Part shown: positions 17,551 through 25,574 of the stretch, in pieces
Numbering within the stretch: position 1 is the first letter of the stretch
Layout: each line of letters opens with the position of its first letter
From: JBGSYJ01 sp041748075
GTDB taxonomy: Bacteria > Acidobacteriota > Thermoanaerobaculia > Gp7-AA8
Assembly (NCBI GenBank): GCA_041748075.1
Contig: JBGTDX010000162.1
Span: 65,816 to 129,815, forward strand
DNA length: 64,000 bases
Direction of reading: 5' to 3'
Position numbers and translations under genes: made by a program
The notes under the pieces: generated by a model
Database searches by the model: none
What the model saw: only the letters and a program-made list of their open reading frames with translations
Told to the model about the DNA's origin: nothing

Positions 17551-17807
17551 CGAATCGCCGGGCCGCGGTACTTGTGGCGATCGTGATCGCCGGCATGTTT
17601 CCGACGATCGCGGCAGCATGTCCTGTCTGTTTTGGCGACTCCGACTCGGCGATGGCTCAGGGAGCCAACAATGCAATTCTATTTCTCCTGGGAGTTGTCC
17701 TTCTCGTGCAGCTTGGATTCGTGGCGCTCTTCTACAACTTCTGGCGGCGAAGCACAGCTCTGCGCAGAAAGCGCGAGAGTTTCAAACTGATTCAGGGAAT
17801 GAGGTAG
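17547..17807 (+). CDS. Small exported membrane protein with CxxC motif in the oxidase cluster
   Basis: 86 residues from GTG 17547 (GTGA overlap with the previous stop). A cleavable-looking signal, AAVLVAIVIAGMFPTIAAA, ends just before CPVCFGDSDSAMAQG. A transmembrane helix, ILFLLGVVLLVQLGFVALFY, and a basic tail follow. The CPVC pair at the mature N-terminus could bind copper or haem or act in thiol chemistry. The gene sits between subunits IV and II, so an assembly role is plausible but unproven. Confidence 0.65.
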   Translation: MTNRRAAVLVAIVIAGMFPTIAAACPVCFGDSDSAMAQGANNAILFLLGVVLLVQLGFVALFYNFWRRSTALRRKRESFKLIQGMR

Positions 17808-17880
17808 CAGGCAAGCAGACAGTAAACAACCTGGGGGAGGGCTACTGTCTCCTGTCTACTGTGTACTGTCTGGTCGTAAA
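17808..17880. repeat. Heptamer-based repeat (unit CTACTGT) before subunit II
   Basis: Seven-base units CTACTGT, CTCCTGT, CTACTGT and GTACTGT run at 17842-17871. A partly complementary left arm with CAGACAGTAAACA lies at 17816-17828. The arms flank a G-rich loop (CTGGGGGAGGG). Sequence and unit differ from the ACTCAGA type, but the seven-base period and opposing arms are the same. Confidence 0.65.
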
Positions 17881-17907
17881 TCACTCGCATCAGTCAACGG
17901 AGGAATC

Positions 17908-18735
17908 ATGAGAGAGTTTCTGGAGAGCTACATGCCGACGAACGCTTCGGCTCACGGCCCTGCTCTCGACAATCTCACGGTGTTGATTCACTGGGTGATG
18001 GCGGTGCTTTTCGTTGGCTGGAGCCTCTATTTCATCTACGTTCTCTACAGATTCAGTGCCAGCCGGAACCCAAGGGCGAGTTACGAGGGCTCGAAGAGCC
18101 ACGTCCACAGCTACGCCGAGGTCGGGGTGGCCGTGGTGGAAGTCGTGCTGCTGATCGGTTTCTCGATTCCCCTCTGGTCGCGGTGGATCACGCCGGATCA
18201 GGGGAGCAAGCCCCCCCTCGAGATCCGGGTGGTGTCCGAACAATTTGCCTGGAATGTTCACTACCCCGGACCCGACGGGCGTTTCGGCAGGACCGACATC
18301 AACCTTGTTTCCGCATCGAATCCGCTGGGCATCGATCCGACGGATCCGAACGCTGCGGACGACTTCAACAGCGTCAACCAGCTGCACCTGGAGGTCGACC
18401 GTCCCGTGGTGATCCGCCTCACCGCCAAAGACGTCATCCACAGCTTTGCCCTCCCGGTCATGCGGGTGAAACAGGACGCGATTCCGGGGATGGAAATTCC
18501 GGTGTACTTTACGCCGGTTAAGACCAACAACGGCGAAGTGTGGGAGATCGCCTGCGCCCAGCTTTGCGGCCTGGGGCACTACCGGATGCGGGGATCGATG
18601 ACCGTGCACACGGCTGAGGGATTCCAGGAGTGGCTGGCCTCGCAGGCCCCGGTTCCGGAGGTCGATGCGACGACTGCACCGCCGACGGGCGTGACCGAGC
18701 CGGTGGTCGAAGCGCCCCCACAGCCGGTTGCTTAG
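17908..18735 (+). CDS. ctaC: Cytochrome c oxidase subunit II (CuA)
   Basis: 275 residues. Two transmembrane helices (about 27-50 and 70-92) precede a periplasmic cupredoxin domain. The CuA ligands are visible: His in DVIHSFALP and the CAQLCGLGHYRM segment (two Cys, His, Met). The Gln replaces the usual Glu whose backbone helps bind CuA. The Pro/Val-rich tail has no CxxCH, so no haem is fused here, and electrons probably come from the separate octahaem protein. The start follows a good GGAGG. Confidence 0.94.
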   Translation: MREFLESYMPTNASAHGPALDNLTVLIHWVMAVLFVGWSLYFIYVLYRFSASRNPRASYEGSKSHVHSYAEVGVAVVEVVLLIGFSIPLWSRWITPDQGSKPPLEIRVVSEQFAWNVHYPGPDGRFGRTDINLVSASNPLGIDPTDPNAADDFNSVNQLHLEVDRPVVIRLTAKDVIHSFALPVMRVKQDAIPGMEIPVYFTPVKTNNGEVWEIACAQLCGLGHYRMRGSMTVHTAEGFQEWLASQAPVPEVDATTAPPTGVTEPVVEAPPQPVA

Positions 18736-18840
18736 AGAAGTGGATGAATCAGGGGGTCATCATGGCTCCTTCCCCTCTCCACGGGATGGGGGTAGGGTGC
18801 ATAGCGCTAACCTTGACGCTCGAACGGGGCCAGGAGACCG

Positions 18841-18934
18841 AATGTTGAATGTTGAAATTGTGAATGCTGAATGTTGAATTGGGCACCCGGTCTTCATTCA
18901 ACATTCAAAATTCACAATTTCAACATTCAACATT
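18841..18934. repeat. Near-perfect 39-bp inverted repeat built from AATGTTG heptamers
   Basis: The left arm (18841-18879) and right arm (18896-18934) are reverse complements with about two mismatches over 39 bases, around a 16-base loop. The arms consist of AATGTTG-like units repeated every seven bases. The gap between subunit II and haem A synthase (18736-19001) holds this element and no supported gene. Confidence 0.9.
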
Positions 18935-19001
18935 GCTTTCTTTCATCCTCTCCGTGAAACTTTCGATCACTTCAGCACTGCTGCGAAACGACAAATCTCC
19001 G

Positions 19002-19958
19002 ATGACCGAGTCCACTCCCGTAGCGCTCCGCCGCTTCACCAAGTTCACCGCTGCCTCCACCCTTTTTCTCATTTTCGCCGGAGCGATGGTCACGAGCACC
19101 GGCTCCGGTCTGGCCGTCCCTGACTGGCCGCTCTCCTACGGAATGCTCTTTCCACCGATGGTCGGGGGCATCTTCTACGAGCATGGACACCGGATGATTG
19201 CGGCAGCCGTCGGCCTCCTGACCGTGATTCAGGCGTTGTGGCTGCAGTTCCGGGAGCCGAAGCAGTTCGTCAGGAGGCTCGGCTGGATCTCAGTGGTCAC
19301 CGTCATCGTGCAGGGACTTCTCGGCGGACTGACCGTGATTTTTCTTCTTCCGCTCCCCATTTCTGTCGGGCATGCAGCCCTTGCGGAAGTCTTCTTCTGT
19401 CTAAATGTCGCGATCGCGTTTTTCACATCGAGAACGTATGGGACGCTCTCGCAGAGCCATGGGGTCCGGACGGCAGGGGCGGGCGCGTTGGTCAGGCCGA
19501 CGACTCTCCTGACGGGTATCGTCTTCCTGCAGGTGCTCGTCGGTGCCGTGATGAGGCACCTGGGAGCTGGCCTGGCGATTCCGGACTTTCCGCTCTCGTT
19601 CGGAAGGCTGATTCCTGAACTGACCTCGATCGGGGTCGCCGTGAACTATACTCACCGCGTGGGCGCACTGGTCGTTACGATCGTCATTCTCTCGCTAGCG
19701 CGACGGATCCTTGCAACCGTCGATGCGCGCGCGATGAGGAGCATCTATCTGGCTCTGCTCGCGATTCTCTCGGTGCAGATCGTGCTCGGTGCCTTCACGG
19801 TGTGGAGCGGCAAGAACGAAGTGATTACAAGTGTCCATGTCGCCTTCGGGGCCGCAACCCTCGCCGTTTCGCTACTCCTCTGCCTCTGTGCGCGCGCATT
19901 GGCTCCCGCGGTGGAAGGGGAGCGGGCATCGGCGGTCGGCAGTGAGGTGCCCGCATGA
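19002..19958 (+). CDS. ctaA: Haem A synthase (CtaA/COX15)
   Basis: 318 residues from ATG 19002; the upstream open frame runs through the inverted repeat and is not protein-like. Eight transmembrane helices are arranged as two similar four-helix halves. Conserved His are in YEHGHRMIAA, SVGHAALAEVF, VMRHLGAGL, NYTHRVGALV and SVHVAFGA. TGSGLAVPDWPLSYG and GLAIPDFPLSFG are the paired loop motifs. It oxidises the haem O methyl group to formyl to make haem A for the oxidase. It overlaps ctaB by four bases (ATGA). Confidence 0.92.
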   Translation: MTESTPVALRRFTKFTAASTLFLIFAGAMVTSTGSGLAVPDWPLSYGMLFPPMVGGIFYEHGHRMIAAAVGLLTVIQALWLQFREPKQFVRRLGWISVVTVIVQGLLGGLTVIFLLPLPISVGHAALAEVFFCLNVAIAFFTSRTYGTLSQSHGVRTAGAGALVRPTTLLTGIVFLQVLVGAVMRHLGAGLAIPDFPLSFGRLIPELTSIGVAVNYTHRVGALVVTIVILSLARRILATVDARAMRSIYLALLAILSVQIVLGAFTVWSGKNEVITSVHVAFGAATLAVSLLLCLCARALAPAVEGERASAVGSEVPA

Positions 19959-20854
19959 CGAGTGCGAGCGTTCTTCCTCGACCAGGCTCTGCGGCATCGG
20001 TGATCCGTGATTACCTCGAGCTCTCGAAGGCGCGGATCGTCTTGATGGTGCTGCTGACCGCTGCCGCGGGCTTCGCGATCGCGGGGCGGGGACAGTTCGA
20101 CTGGCTGCTGTTCTTCCACGCGATGGTGGGCACGGCGCTGATCGCGGGGGGGACGAACGCCCTGAACCAGTTCGCTGAGCGGGATCTCGACGCCCGGATG
20201 AACCGCACGCGCCACCGGCCGCTTCCCGATGGGCGGATTACACCGGGCGCAGCGCTCACGTTCTCCGTCAGCATATCGATCATGGGCGCGCTCTACCTTG
20301 CGGTGCTCGTCAATCCTCTTACCTCGATTCTCGGTGTTTTGACCCTCGGTAGCTACCTGTTCATTTACACGCCGCTGAAGCGAAAGACGAATCTGTCGAC
20401 GATCGTCGGAGCCGTGCCGGGCGCAATCCCGCCGATGATGGGGTGGGCCGCAGCAACCAACTCCATCGAGTTCGGAGCATGGGTTCTGTTCGCGATTCTT
20501 TTCCTCTGGCAGCTTCCGCACTTCCTTGCGATCGGATGGCTCTACCGTGAAGACTATGAGCGGGCGGGCTTTTCGATCCTCTCCGTGACAGACCGCAGCG
20601 GACGGATCTCGGGCCAGCAGGCGCTCGTCTGGAGTCTGGTGCTCGTTCCCATCAGCCTGCTGCCTGTTCTGGATCGGATCCCCGGCCCGATCTACGCCGT
20701 CGGCGCAATCGCCGCGGGGATGCTGCTGGTAGTAACGTCGATCGGATTTGCCCGGCTGCCGAGCATGCGCTCGGCGAGGCAGCTCTTCCTCGCGTCGATC
20801 GTCTACCTTCCGGTCATCATGTCGTTGCTCGTCGTGACGAACGCGTGGGAGTGA
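19955..20854 (+). CDS. ctaB: Protohaem IX farnesyltransferase (haem O synthase)
   Basis: A 299-residue UbiA-family membrane prenyltransferase with about nine helices. The first Asp-rich motif is NQFAERDLDARMNRT, followed by HRPLPDGRI. The second is in FLAIGWLYREDYERAGF. It adds a farnesyl group to haem B to give haem O, the substrate of CtaA. The start overlaps ctaA. Confidence 0.94.
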   Translation: MTSASVLPRPGSAASVIRDYLELSKARIVLMVLLTAAAGFAIAGRGQFDWLLFFHAMVGTALIAGGTNALNQFAERDLDARMNRTRHRPLPDGRITPGAALTFSVSISIMGALYLAVLVNPLTSILGVLTLGSYLFIYTPLKRKTNLSTIVGAVPGAIPPMMGWAAATNSIEFGAWVLFAILFLWQLPHFLAIGWLYREDYERAGFSILSVTDRSGRISGQQALVWSLVLVPISLLPVLDRIPGPIYAVGAIAAGMLLVVTSIGFARLPSMRSARQLFLASIVYLPVIMSLLVVTNAWE

Positions 20855-21444
20855 TCAGGGCGCTACGGAGCCCGGTGAGACCTGCCGCGGCGCTGCTGCT
20901 GTTAGTCGTTCTCATCGCGGGATGTGCGCGACAGGAACCGCTTCCGAAACTCTTTCCGGTACCCGATACCGCTCTCGTCGATCAGGACGGCCGGGACGTG
21001 CGACTCTCGCAGTACAACGGCAACGTCACGGTCTACACCTTCATCTTCACGAACTGCGCGGGCATCTGCCCGCTGATGACGCAGAAGATGCGCGCACTCG
21101 TGAGGGATGTCGATCCCGAACAGCCTGTTCGTTTCGTTTCGATCTCCGTCGATCCTGTGAGAGATACTCCGGAAGCGCTGCGCGCGTACGCGGAGAGAAT
21201 CGGTCGCGATCCTCGCTGGACCTTTCTCCGGGGAGAAGGGGACACGGTGATCGACCTCTCGCAGAAGGGCTTCAAGCTCGCCGCGGGGATGGAAGTCGAA
21301 TCAGGAGCAGAGCCGATTCTTCATAGTCCGCGGTTCGTGCTCGTCGACAGGACGGGGATGATACGAGGGTATTACGATTCCCTGATTTCCGGAGAGGTGG
21401 AGAAACTCGAGGGCGACATCGCGATGCTGGTGAGGGAGGGATAA
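20845..21444 (+). CDS. SCO1/SenC-family copper chaperone lipoprotein
   Basis: 199 residues, GTG 20845, with an alternative GTG at 20851 that overlaps the ctaB stop. The lipoprotein signal LLLLVVLIAGCARQE is followed by a thioredoxin-like fold. The copper site is CAGICP (CxxxC), with the third ligand His in PILHSPRFVLVD. SCO proteins deliver copper to the CuA site of oxidase subunit II, which fits the cluster. Confidence 0.9.
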   Translation: MGVIRALRSPVRPAAALLLLVVLIAGCARQEPLPKLFPVPDTALVDQDGRDVRLSQYNGNVTVYTFIFTNCAGICPLMTQKMRALVRDVDPEQPVRFVSISVDPVRDTPEALRAYAERIGRDPRWTFLRGEGDTVIDLSQKGFKLAAGMEVESGAEPILHSPRFVLVDRTGMIRGYYDSLISGEVEKLEGDIAMLVREG

Positions 21445-21447
21445 GCC

Positions 21448-21876
21448 ATGGAGTGGGTCAGCTCTCTGCCTGCGTTCAATGCAACGATGAATGCCCTGAG
21501 CGGCCTGTTGCTGCTGAACGGATACAGACTGGTCAGGGCCCGGCGGCTGCTCGCACATCGACGCAGCATGCTGGCGGCGTGCGCAACGTCGACGATCTTT
21601 CTCGCGAGCTACCTCTTCTACCACTACCACGCGGGCTCGACGCGGTTTACCGGAACGGGCGTCGTCAGAACCGTCTACTTCACGATCCTGATCTCGCATA
21701 CGATTCTCGCTACTGTGATCCTGCCTCTGGCTATCCTCTCGGTGGTTCACGGACTTCGGGACAACCGCCCTCTGCACCGAAAAATCTCGCGCTGGACGTT
21801 CCCGATCTGGATGTACGTCTCCGTCACGGGCGTGCTGGTCTACTTCTTTCTCTACCAGTGGTTTCCTTCCCGATAA
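21448..21876 (+). CDS. DUF420-family membrane protein (oxidase biogenesis)
   Basis: 142 residues with four transmembrane helices. Features of the DUF420/CtaM-like family are FNATMNALSGLLLLNGYRLV, the His-rich ASYLFYHYHAG, VYFTILISHTILATVILPLA and LHRKISRWTFPIWMYVSVTG. The family is found with oxidase and SCO genes and is linked to haem-copper oxidase maturation. It lies four bases after the SCO1 gene and ends the cluster. Confidence 0.85.
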   Translation: MEWVSSLPAFNATMNALSGLLLLNGYRLVRARRLLAHRRSMLAACATSTIFLASYLFYHYHAGSTRFTGTGVVRTVYFTILISHTILATVILPLAILSVVHGLRDNRPLHRKISRWTFPIWMYVSVTGVLVYFFLYQWFPSR

Positions 21877-22310
21877 AAGCGCCACCTCACCAGGCGTATC
21901 GCCACGAGTCTCGCCATGGTAAATCGAATGAGACATCGCCGGTGATCAACCTGGTGACAGGGAGAGAACGTCCCGGCGTGACACTCTCGAAACGGCGCCA
22001 TGAGTCTCAAAACGGAGCCGTGATCGCTCTATATCTGAAACCCAAAGCGGACCCGAAGGGCGGGAAAGTCACCAGGGAGGTAAAGCTCAAGCCCACGTAG
22101 CCCATCAATTCCAGGTTGCATTCCGGTGCAGAACAGCACGGAATGAAAGAACGCCAGATTGACCTCGGAGGCCGGACGGTGCAGAGCCCTCTGCATCCCG
22201 GCCACCATCAATACGACAGTGGGCCTTCGTTCCGGGATGTCGCCTCACAACGCGCAAGTCCGAACGTACCGACGTGCGGCGGATCGGACTCCGCCGCTAC
22301 GCCCCAACCG
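21877..22310. other. 434-bp intergenic gap, no gene supported
   Basis: Short open frames exist on both strands, but none has protein-like composition or a ribosome-binding site. The only structure seen is a GC-rich stem-loop at 22276-22297. Confidence 0.5.
22276..22297 (-). terminator. GC-rich stem-loop after the RDD gene
   Basis: GCGGCGGA (22276-22283) and TCCGCCGC (22290-22297) form a perfect 8-bp stem with a six-base loop just beyond the stop of the minus-strand RDD gene. It lacks a clear U tract, so it could be a weak terminator or a chance palindrome. Confidence 0.35.
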
Positions 22311-22814
22311 TCAATCGCTGATCGCGGTCGTGTTCGAGATCCTGTCCGAAAGCGAACGCCCCGATGGGAGCAGCGCGAGGGCGAATCCGATGCCTCCGGT
22401 TCCGATCGACACGAAGATCGCAATCCAGCGAAGCACGGCTTCGCGTAGTGTCGCCGGTTGTCCCTCAGCCCCGACGATCTTCACGTCGAACAACGTTCCG
22501 CCCAGGGTCTTTCCCCAGATCAACCAGCTTCCGACGAAGTAGAAGAACGAGAGAAGCAGCAGGAAACTGGCGAAGGCTGTCCATGGGGCCCAGTGCTCTT
22601 CTGCAAATGACGGCAGCAGCGGAGTGAGCGCCAGTCCCAGCGCGACGAAGAGCGTCACGTCGGTCAGGAAAGCCATCGCGCGTTTCCATGCGCTGACTGC
22701 TGCGGGATCACGCTCCTCTACCGGTGGTGTTGGCGGGACCTCGGCGGGGTGGAGGAGTATGTCCACCGGAAAGCTGTCCGGGTAAAGCTCGATCTCGTCG
22801 AAGCGCCTCGTCAT
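22311..22814 (-). CDS. RDD-family membrane protein
   Basis: 167 residues. An acidic/Pro-rich cytoplasmic N-terminus (about 1-40) precedes an RDD domain: SAWKRAMAFLTDVTLF (Arg and Asp at the start of helix 1), GKTLGGTLFDVKIV between helices, and LSDRISNTTAI at the end. There are three transmembrane segments. RDD proteins are small membrane proteins of mostly unknown role; some act in ion transport. It follows the TPR gene on the same strand with a 32-base gap and may be co-transcribed. Confidence 0.8.
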   Translation of the reverse strand: MTRRFDEIELYPDSFPVDILLHPAEVPPTPPVEERDPAAVSAWKRAMAFLTDVTLFVALGLALTPLLPSFAEEHWAPWTAFASFLLLLSFFYFVGSWLIWGKTLGGTLFDVKIVGAEGQPATLREAVLRWIAIFVSIGTGGIGFALALLPSGRSLSDRISNTTAISD

Positions 22815-22846
22815 CCCATCCTCCCATCCGCCTCAGGGTGTGCTGT

Positions 22847-24961
22847 TCAACGCAGTGGTAAGTATTTTACATAAATCCGGAACAGAAGGTCCTTTGGAGC
22901 CTCCCTATATCGTAGAGCGATCTCCCGGCTTCGCCTGGCGAGATCGTCGTCCGGATTCCAGGCCAGAACGCTTTCAAACTCTCTGATGGCGTCGTCCAAC
23001 CGGTCTTCCCGGAGCGCGGTGGCTCCGAGGTTGAAGTGAGCATTCGCGAGAAGTTGCTGGATGTTTCTGTTCTCCGGATCCTGTTCGAGCAGGTCCTCGA
23101 GTTGTACGACCGCCTCGGTGTATTTTCCTTCTTTGAACAGAACGAGCGCGCTATCCAGCTTGGCGACCTGAACCGTCGAGTTCTGCAGAATTGCAGTGGC
23201 CTCGGGCGAAAGCGGCTGAATCGCTGCCGCGCGCGTGAGGGACTCCTTTGCGGCGACGTAGTCATGTGCGATGAAGGAGGCACGTCCCTGCTCGACGAGC
23301 TCAGCGAAAACGACAGTCGCAGGTCTACCGTCGACGGGTGCAGCTCCGGCAGACTTGCGGGTTTTGTATTGTGCGATCAGTGCAACCGCGCGGTCATGCA
23401 TCGGATCGTCGGCACCGATGGACGAGAGCAGGTCGATGGCCTGGTCGTACCGTTCTGATTTGCCCAGCGCCTGCGCCCTGCTGAGAATCAGAGCGGTCTG
23501 GTCGTCGGCTGTGGCCTCAGGCTGGGCTGCGAAGTACGTCCACGCGAACCATCCTGCCACGCCGAGGACGAGCGCCACTGCCAGAATTATCAGCCATGAG
23601 CCACGCCGCTTTGCCGGTTTCATGGCAGAGGTTGAAGGCGGTGTGCGTGCGGCCGCGGCCGCGTCCGGCGGGGTGGCCGGTGCAAAGGTGCTGTCTTCGA
23701 GTGTTGCCTGCTGAATTCCATACGCCGCGTAGAGATCGTCCTCCGGTTCCGTCATCGGAGGCGGGGGATCGAAATCGATGTTCGCCAGATCCGGTTCCGG
23801 GGCGTCGGACGGTATTTTGTGCAGGTACTCGAGCGCTCTCGGCTGCGTGGGATCAAGCCTCAGCGCCTGTTCGAAGCCACTCCTCGCCGCAGGAAACTCT
23901 CCCGCCTCGAAAGCCAGAATGGAACTTGTCAGAATCTCGTCAACACGGGAGTCGAGCTCCTGCTGGAGCTGTCGAGCCTTCTCGATTCTCTCAGAGGCCG
24001 CTGCATTCGTCACATCGATCAGAAAGATCTTTGACCAGACGTCCGTCGCCTGCCGGTAGTCGACGTTTTCGAACGCCGCATCCCCTTCTTTCAGTAGCCC
24101 GTCGATTCGCTGCTGCTCTTCTTCGCTCAACTCCCTCGATGTTGACGAGAAGTCGAACGTCTGCGCCTCGCCAGGCTGAACAGGTGAAACAGGGTTCACC
24201 GAGGGCTCGCCAGCGGAGGGAGAATCCTCCTCGAATGAAAATCCGAAGTCCGATGCCTGTGCACTGCGCGCATCCGGGGAGGGCGCTGGCTCATCCAGGA
24301 CGAACTCCGTATCCGTGTCGGTCGTATCGCTGCCGGCAGCGAAGTCGAATTGAAATGGCGAATCACCGGACAACTCGAAGGTATCTGTGGGCCGTGCCGG
24401 CTCTGGCTGAGCAGGAGCGTCAGGAGGCATGTCCTTCGCGAGTTGAAGAAGCGCGGGGTGGGTGGGATCGAGAGAGCGCGCTTTTTCCAGCTCCGCGCGC
24501 GCGGCACTGACCTTACCCGAGGCGAGATGACCCTCTGCCTTCTTCACGAACTGATCGACGAACGGGTTTGCTTCGAGACGTTCCTGCGCCTGTCTTCCGA
24601 TGTCCTGAGCCTGTTGATTCATCAGGTCCGCACGGAGCACCGCATTGCTCAACTCGATCGCACGCTGGAAGTCCCGAGATTCCAGTGCTCGTTTCGCTGC
24701 GACCAGCGTCGTCGCGGCGCTGTCCGGTGCGGGGGATCCAGGAGCGACTCCCGAGGCAGCTTTCTGAATCGAGTCGAGCAGTCTCCGGGCCGGCGCGAAG
24801 GATCCATCCATTGTCAGGATGAGTTCGCAGCCGGCTCGCGCCTCTTCGTTCCGGCCGTTCTGGTGCAACTCGAGGCTCTGCCGGTACGTTGCAAGGACGC
24901 GGTCCTTCACCTCGACAGGAAGATCCCTGGTCCCGGGGTACGAAGATTTCGATTGATCCAT
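22847..24961 (-). CDS. Large TPR protein with a single transmembrane helix
   Basis: 704 residues. Tetratricopeptide-like helix pairs occur throughout, for example RALESRDFQRAIELSNAVLR, ARAELEKARSLDPTHPALL, FEQALRLDPTQPRALEYL, LFKEGKYTEAVVQLEDLLEQDP and DAIREFESVLAWNPDDDLARR. They are separated by acidic Pro/Ser-rich linkers. One membrane helix (GSWLIILAVALVLGVAGWFAW, about 455-478) splits a long N-terminal part from a C-terminal TPR block. The layout suggests a scaffold linking cytoplasm and periplasm, as in secretion or pilus assembly factors. No partner genes lie nearby. Confidence 0.8.
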   Translation of the reverse strand: MDQSKSSYPGTRDLPVEVKDRVLATYRQSLELHQNGRNEEARAGCELILTMDGSFAPARRLLDSIQKAASGVAPGSPAPDSAATTLVAAKRALESRDFQRAIELSNAVLRADLMNQQAQDIGRQAQERLEANPFVDQFVKKAEGHLASGKVSAARAELEKARSLDPTHPALLQLAKDMPPDAPAQPEPARPTDTFELSGDSPFQFDFAAGSDTTDTDTEFVLDEPAPSPDARSAQASDFGFSFEEDSPSAGEPSVNPVSPVQPGEAQTFDFSSTSRELSEEEQQRIDGLLKEGDAAFENVDYRQATDVWSKIFLIDVTNAAASERIEKARQLQQELDSRVDEILTSSILAFEAGEFPAARSGFEQALRLDPTQPRALEYLHKIPSDAPEPDLANIDFDPPPPMTEPEDDLYAAYGIQQATLEDSTFAPATPPDAAAAARTPPSTSAMKPAKRRGSWLIILAVALVLGVAGWFAWTYFAAQPEATADDQTALILSRAQALGKSERYDQAIDLLSSIGADDPMHDRAVALIAQYKTRKSAGAAPVDGRPATVVFAELVEQGRASFIAHDYVAAKESLTRAAAIQPLSPEATAILQNSTVQVAKLDSALVLFKEGKYTEAVVQLEDLLEQDPENRNIQQLLANAHFNLGATALREDRLDDAIREFESVLAWNPDDDLARRSREIALRYREAPKDLLFRIYVKYLPLR

Positions 24962-24987
24962 GTCTGGGCGGGTGTCCTGTTGCGCCG

Positions 24988-24993
24988 ATTATA
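24988..24993 (-). promoter_or_regulatory. Consensus -10 box upstream of the TPR gene
   Basis: TATAAT on the minus strand, 27 bases upstream of the TPR gene start. No clear -35 box is placed 16-18 bases further upstream. Confidence 0.4.
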
Positions 24994-25076
24994 ACAAACG
25001 GGTACAGACAGCGTTGATCCGGCGTCTTCCGGACCGGAGCGTTATACTCGCCGCCATCAGAATCGGAGGTCAGGCA

Positions 25077-25454
25077 ATGCAATACATTCAGACGGACGGC
25101 GCTCCAAAAGCGATCGGCCCCTACTCCCAGGCGGTCAAGCTCGGTGAGTTGCTATTCACCTCGGGACAGATCCCGCTCGACCCTTCCACCGGCAAGCTCG
25201 TCGAAGGAGATTTCGAGACCATGGCTCGAAGGGTGTTCCAGAATCTCGAAGCGGTACTTTCAGCCTCCGGAGGAACGTTTGCGAATGTGCTCAAGACAAC
25301 GGTTTTTCTCAAAAATCTGTCCGACTTTCCGGCGCTGAACGCCGTCTACTCCGAGTATTTCGGGGATCATAGGCCGGCGCGTAGCACGGTAGCTGTCGCG
25401 CAACTGCCCCTGGATTCCCTCGTCGAGATCGAAGTGATCGCCAGCATTCCCTGA
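25077..25454 (+). CDS. ridA: RidA-family enamine/imine deaminase
   Basis: A 125-residue protein of standard RidA length, starting at ATG 25077 behind GGAGGT. Family motifs are APKAIGPYSQAVKLG near the N-terminus, LFTSGQIPLDP, QNLEAVLSASGGTFANVLKTTVFL, and the C-terminal RSTVAVAQLPLDSLVEIEVIA containing the substrate-binding Arg. RidA hydrolyses reactive 2-aminoacrylate from PLP enzymes. TATACT at 25043-25048 is a possible -10 box. Confidence 0.95.
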   Translation: MQYIQTDGAPKAIGPYSQAVKLGELLFTSGQIPLDPSTGKLVEGDFETMARRVFQNLEAVLSASGGTFANVLKTTVFLKNLSDFPALNAVYSEYFGDHRPARSTVAVAQLPLDSLVEIEVIASIP

Positions 25455-25515
25455 GCGGCAGGCGATGCCTCGGGTCTCGAATTCAGCCATTAGCTGCAAG
25501 TTGTTGAGAACAAAG

Positions 25516-25544
25516 ATGACATTAAATCTAAGACGCTCGATAAT
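25516..25544 (+). promoter_or_regulatory. Probable promoter of the metalloprotease gene
   Basis: ATGACA (25516-25521) and GATAAT (25539-25544), each five of six to consensus and spaced by 17 bases, lie in AT-rich DNA 30 bases before the start. Confidence 0.5.
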
Positions 25545-25574
25545 GGCACCTCGATTGCTTTAAGATAACCGCAA

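Noticed and set aside
17908..18735. caa3-type fusion of cytochrome c to subunit II
   Set aside because: The C-terminal tail after the CuA domain has no CxxCH motif.
22159..22542. 127-codon plus-strand frame opposite the RDD gene
   Set aside because: No ribosome-binding site or recognisable fold, and half of it is antisense to conserved RDD motifs.
23596..24510. 304-codon plus-strand frame inside the TPR gene
   Set aside because: Arg/Pro/Ser-rich shadow of the minus-strand TPR protein.
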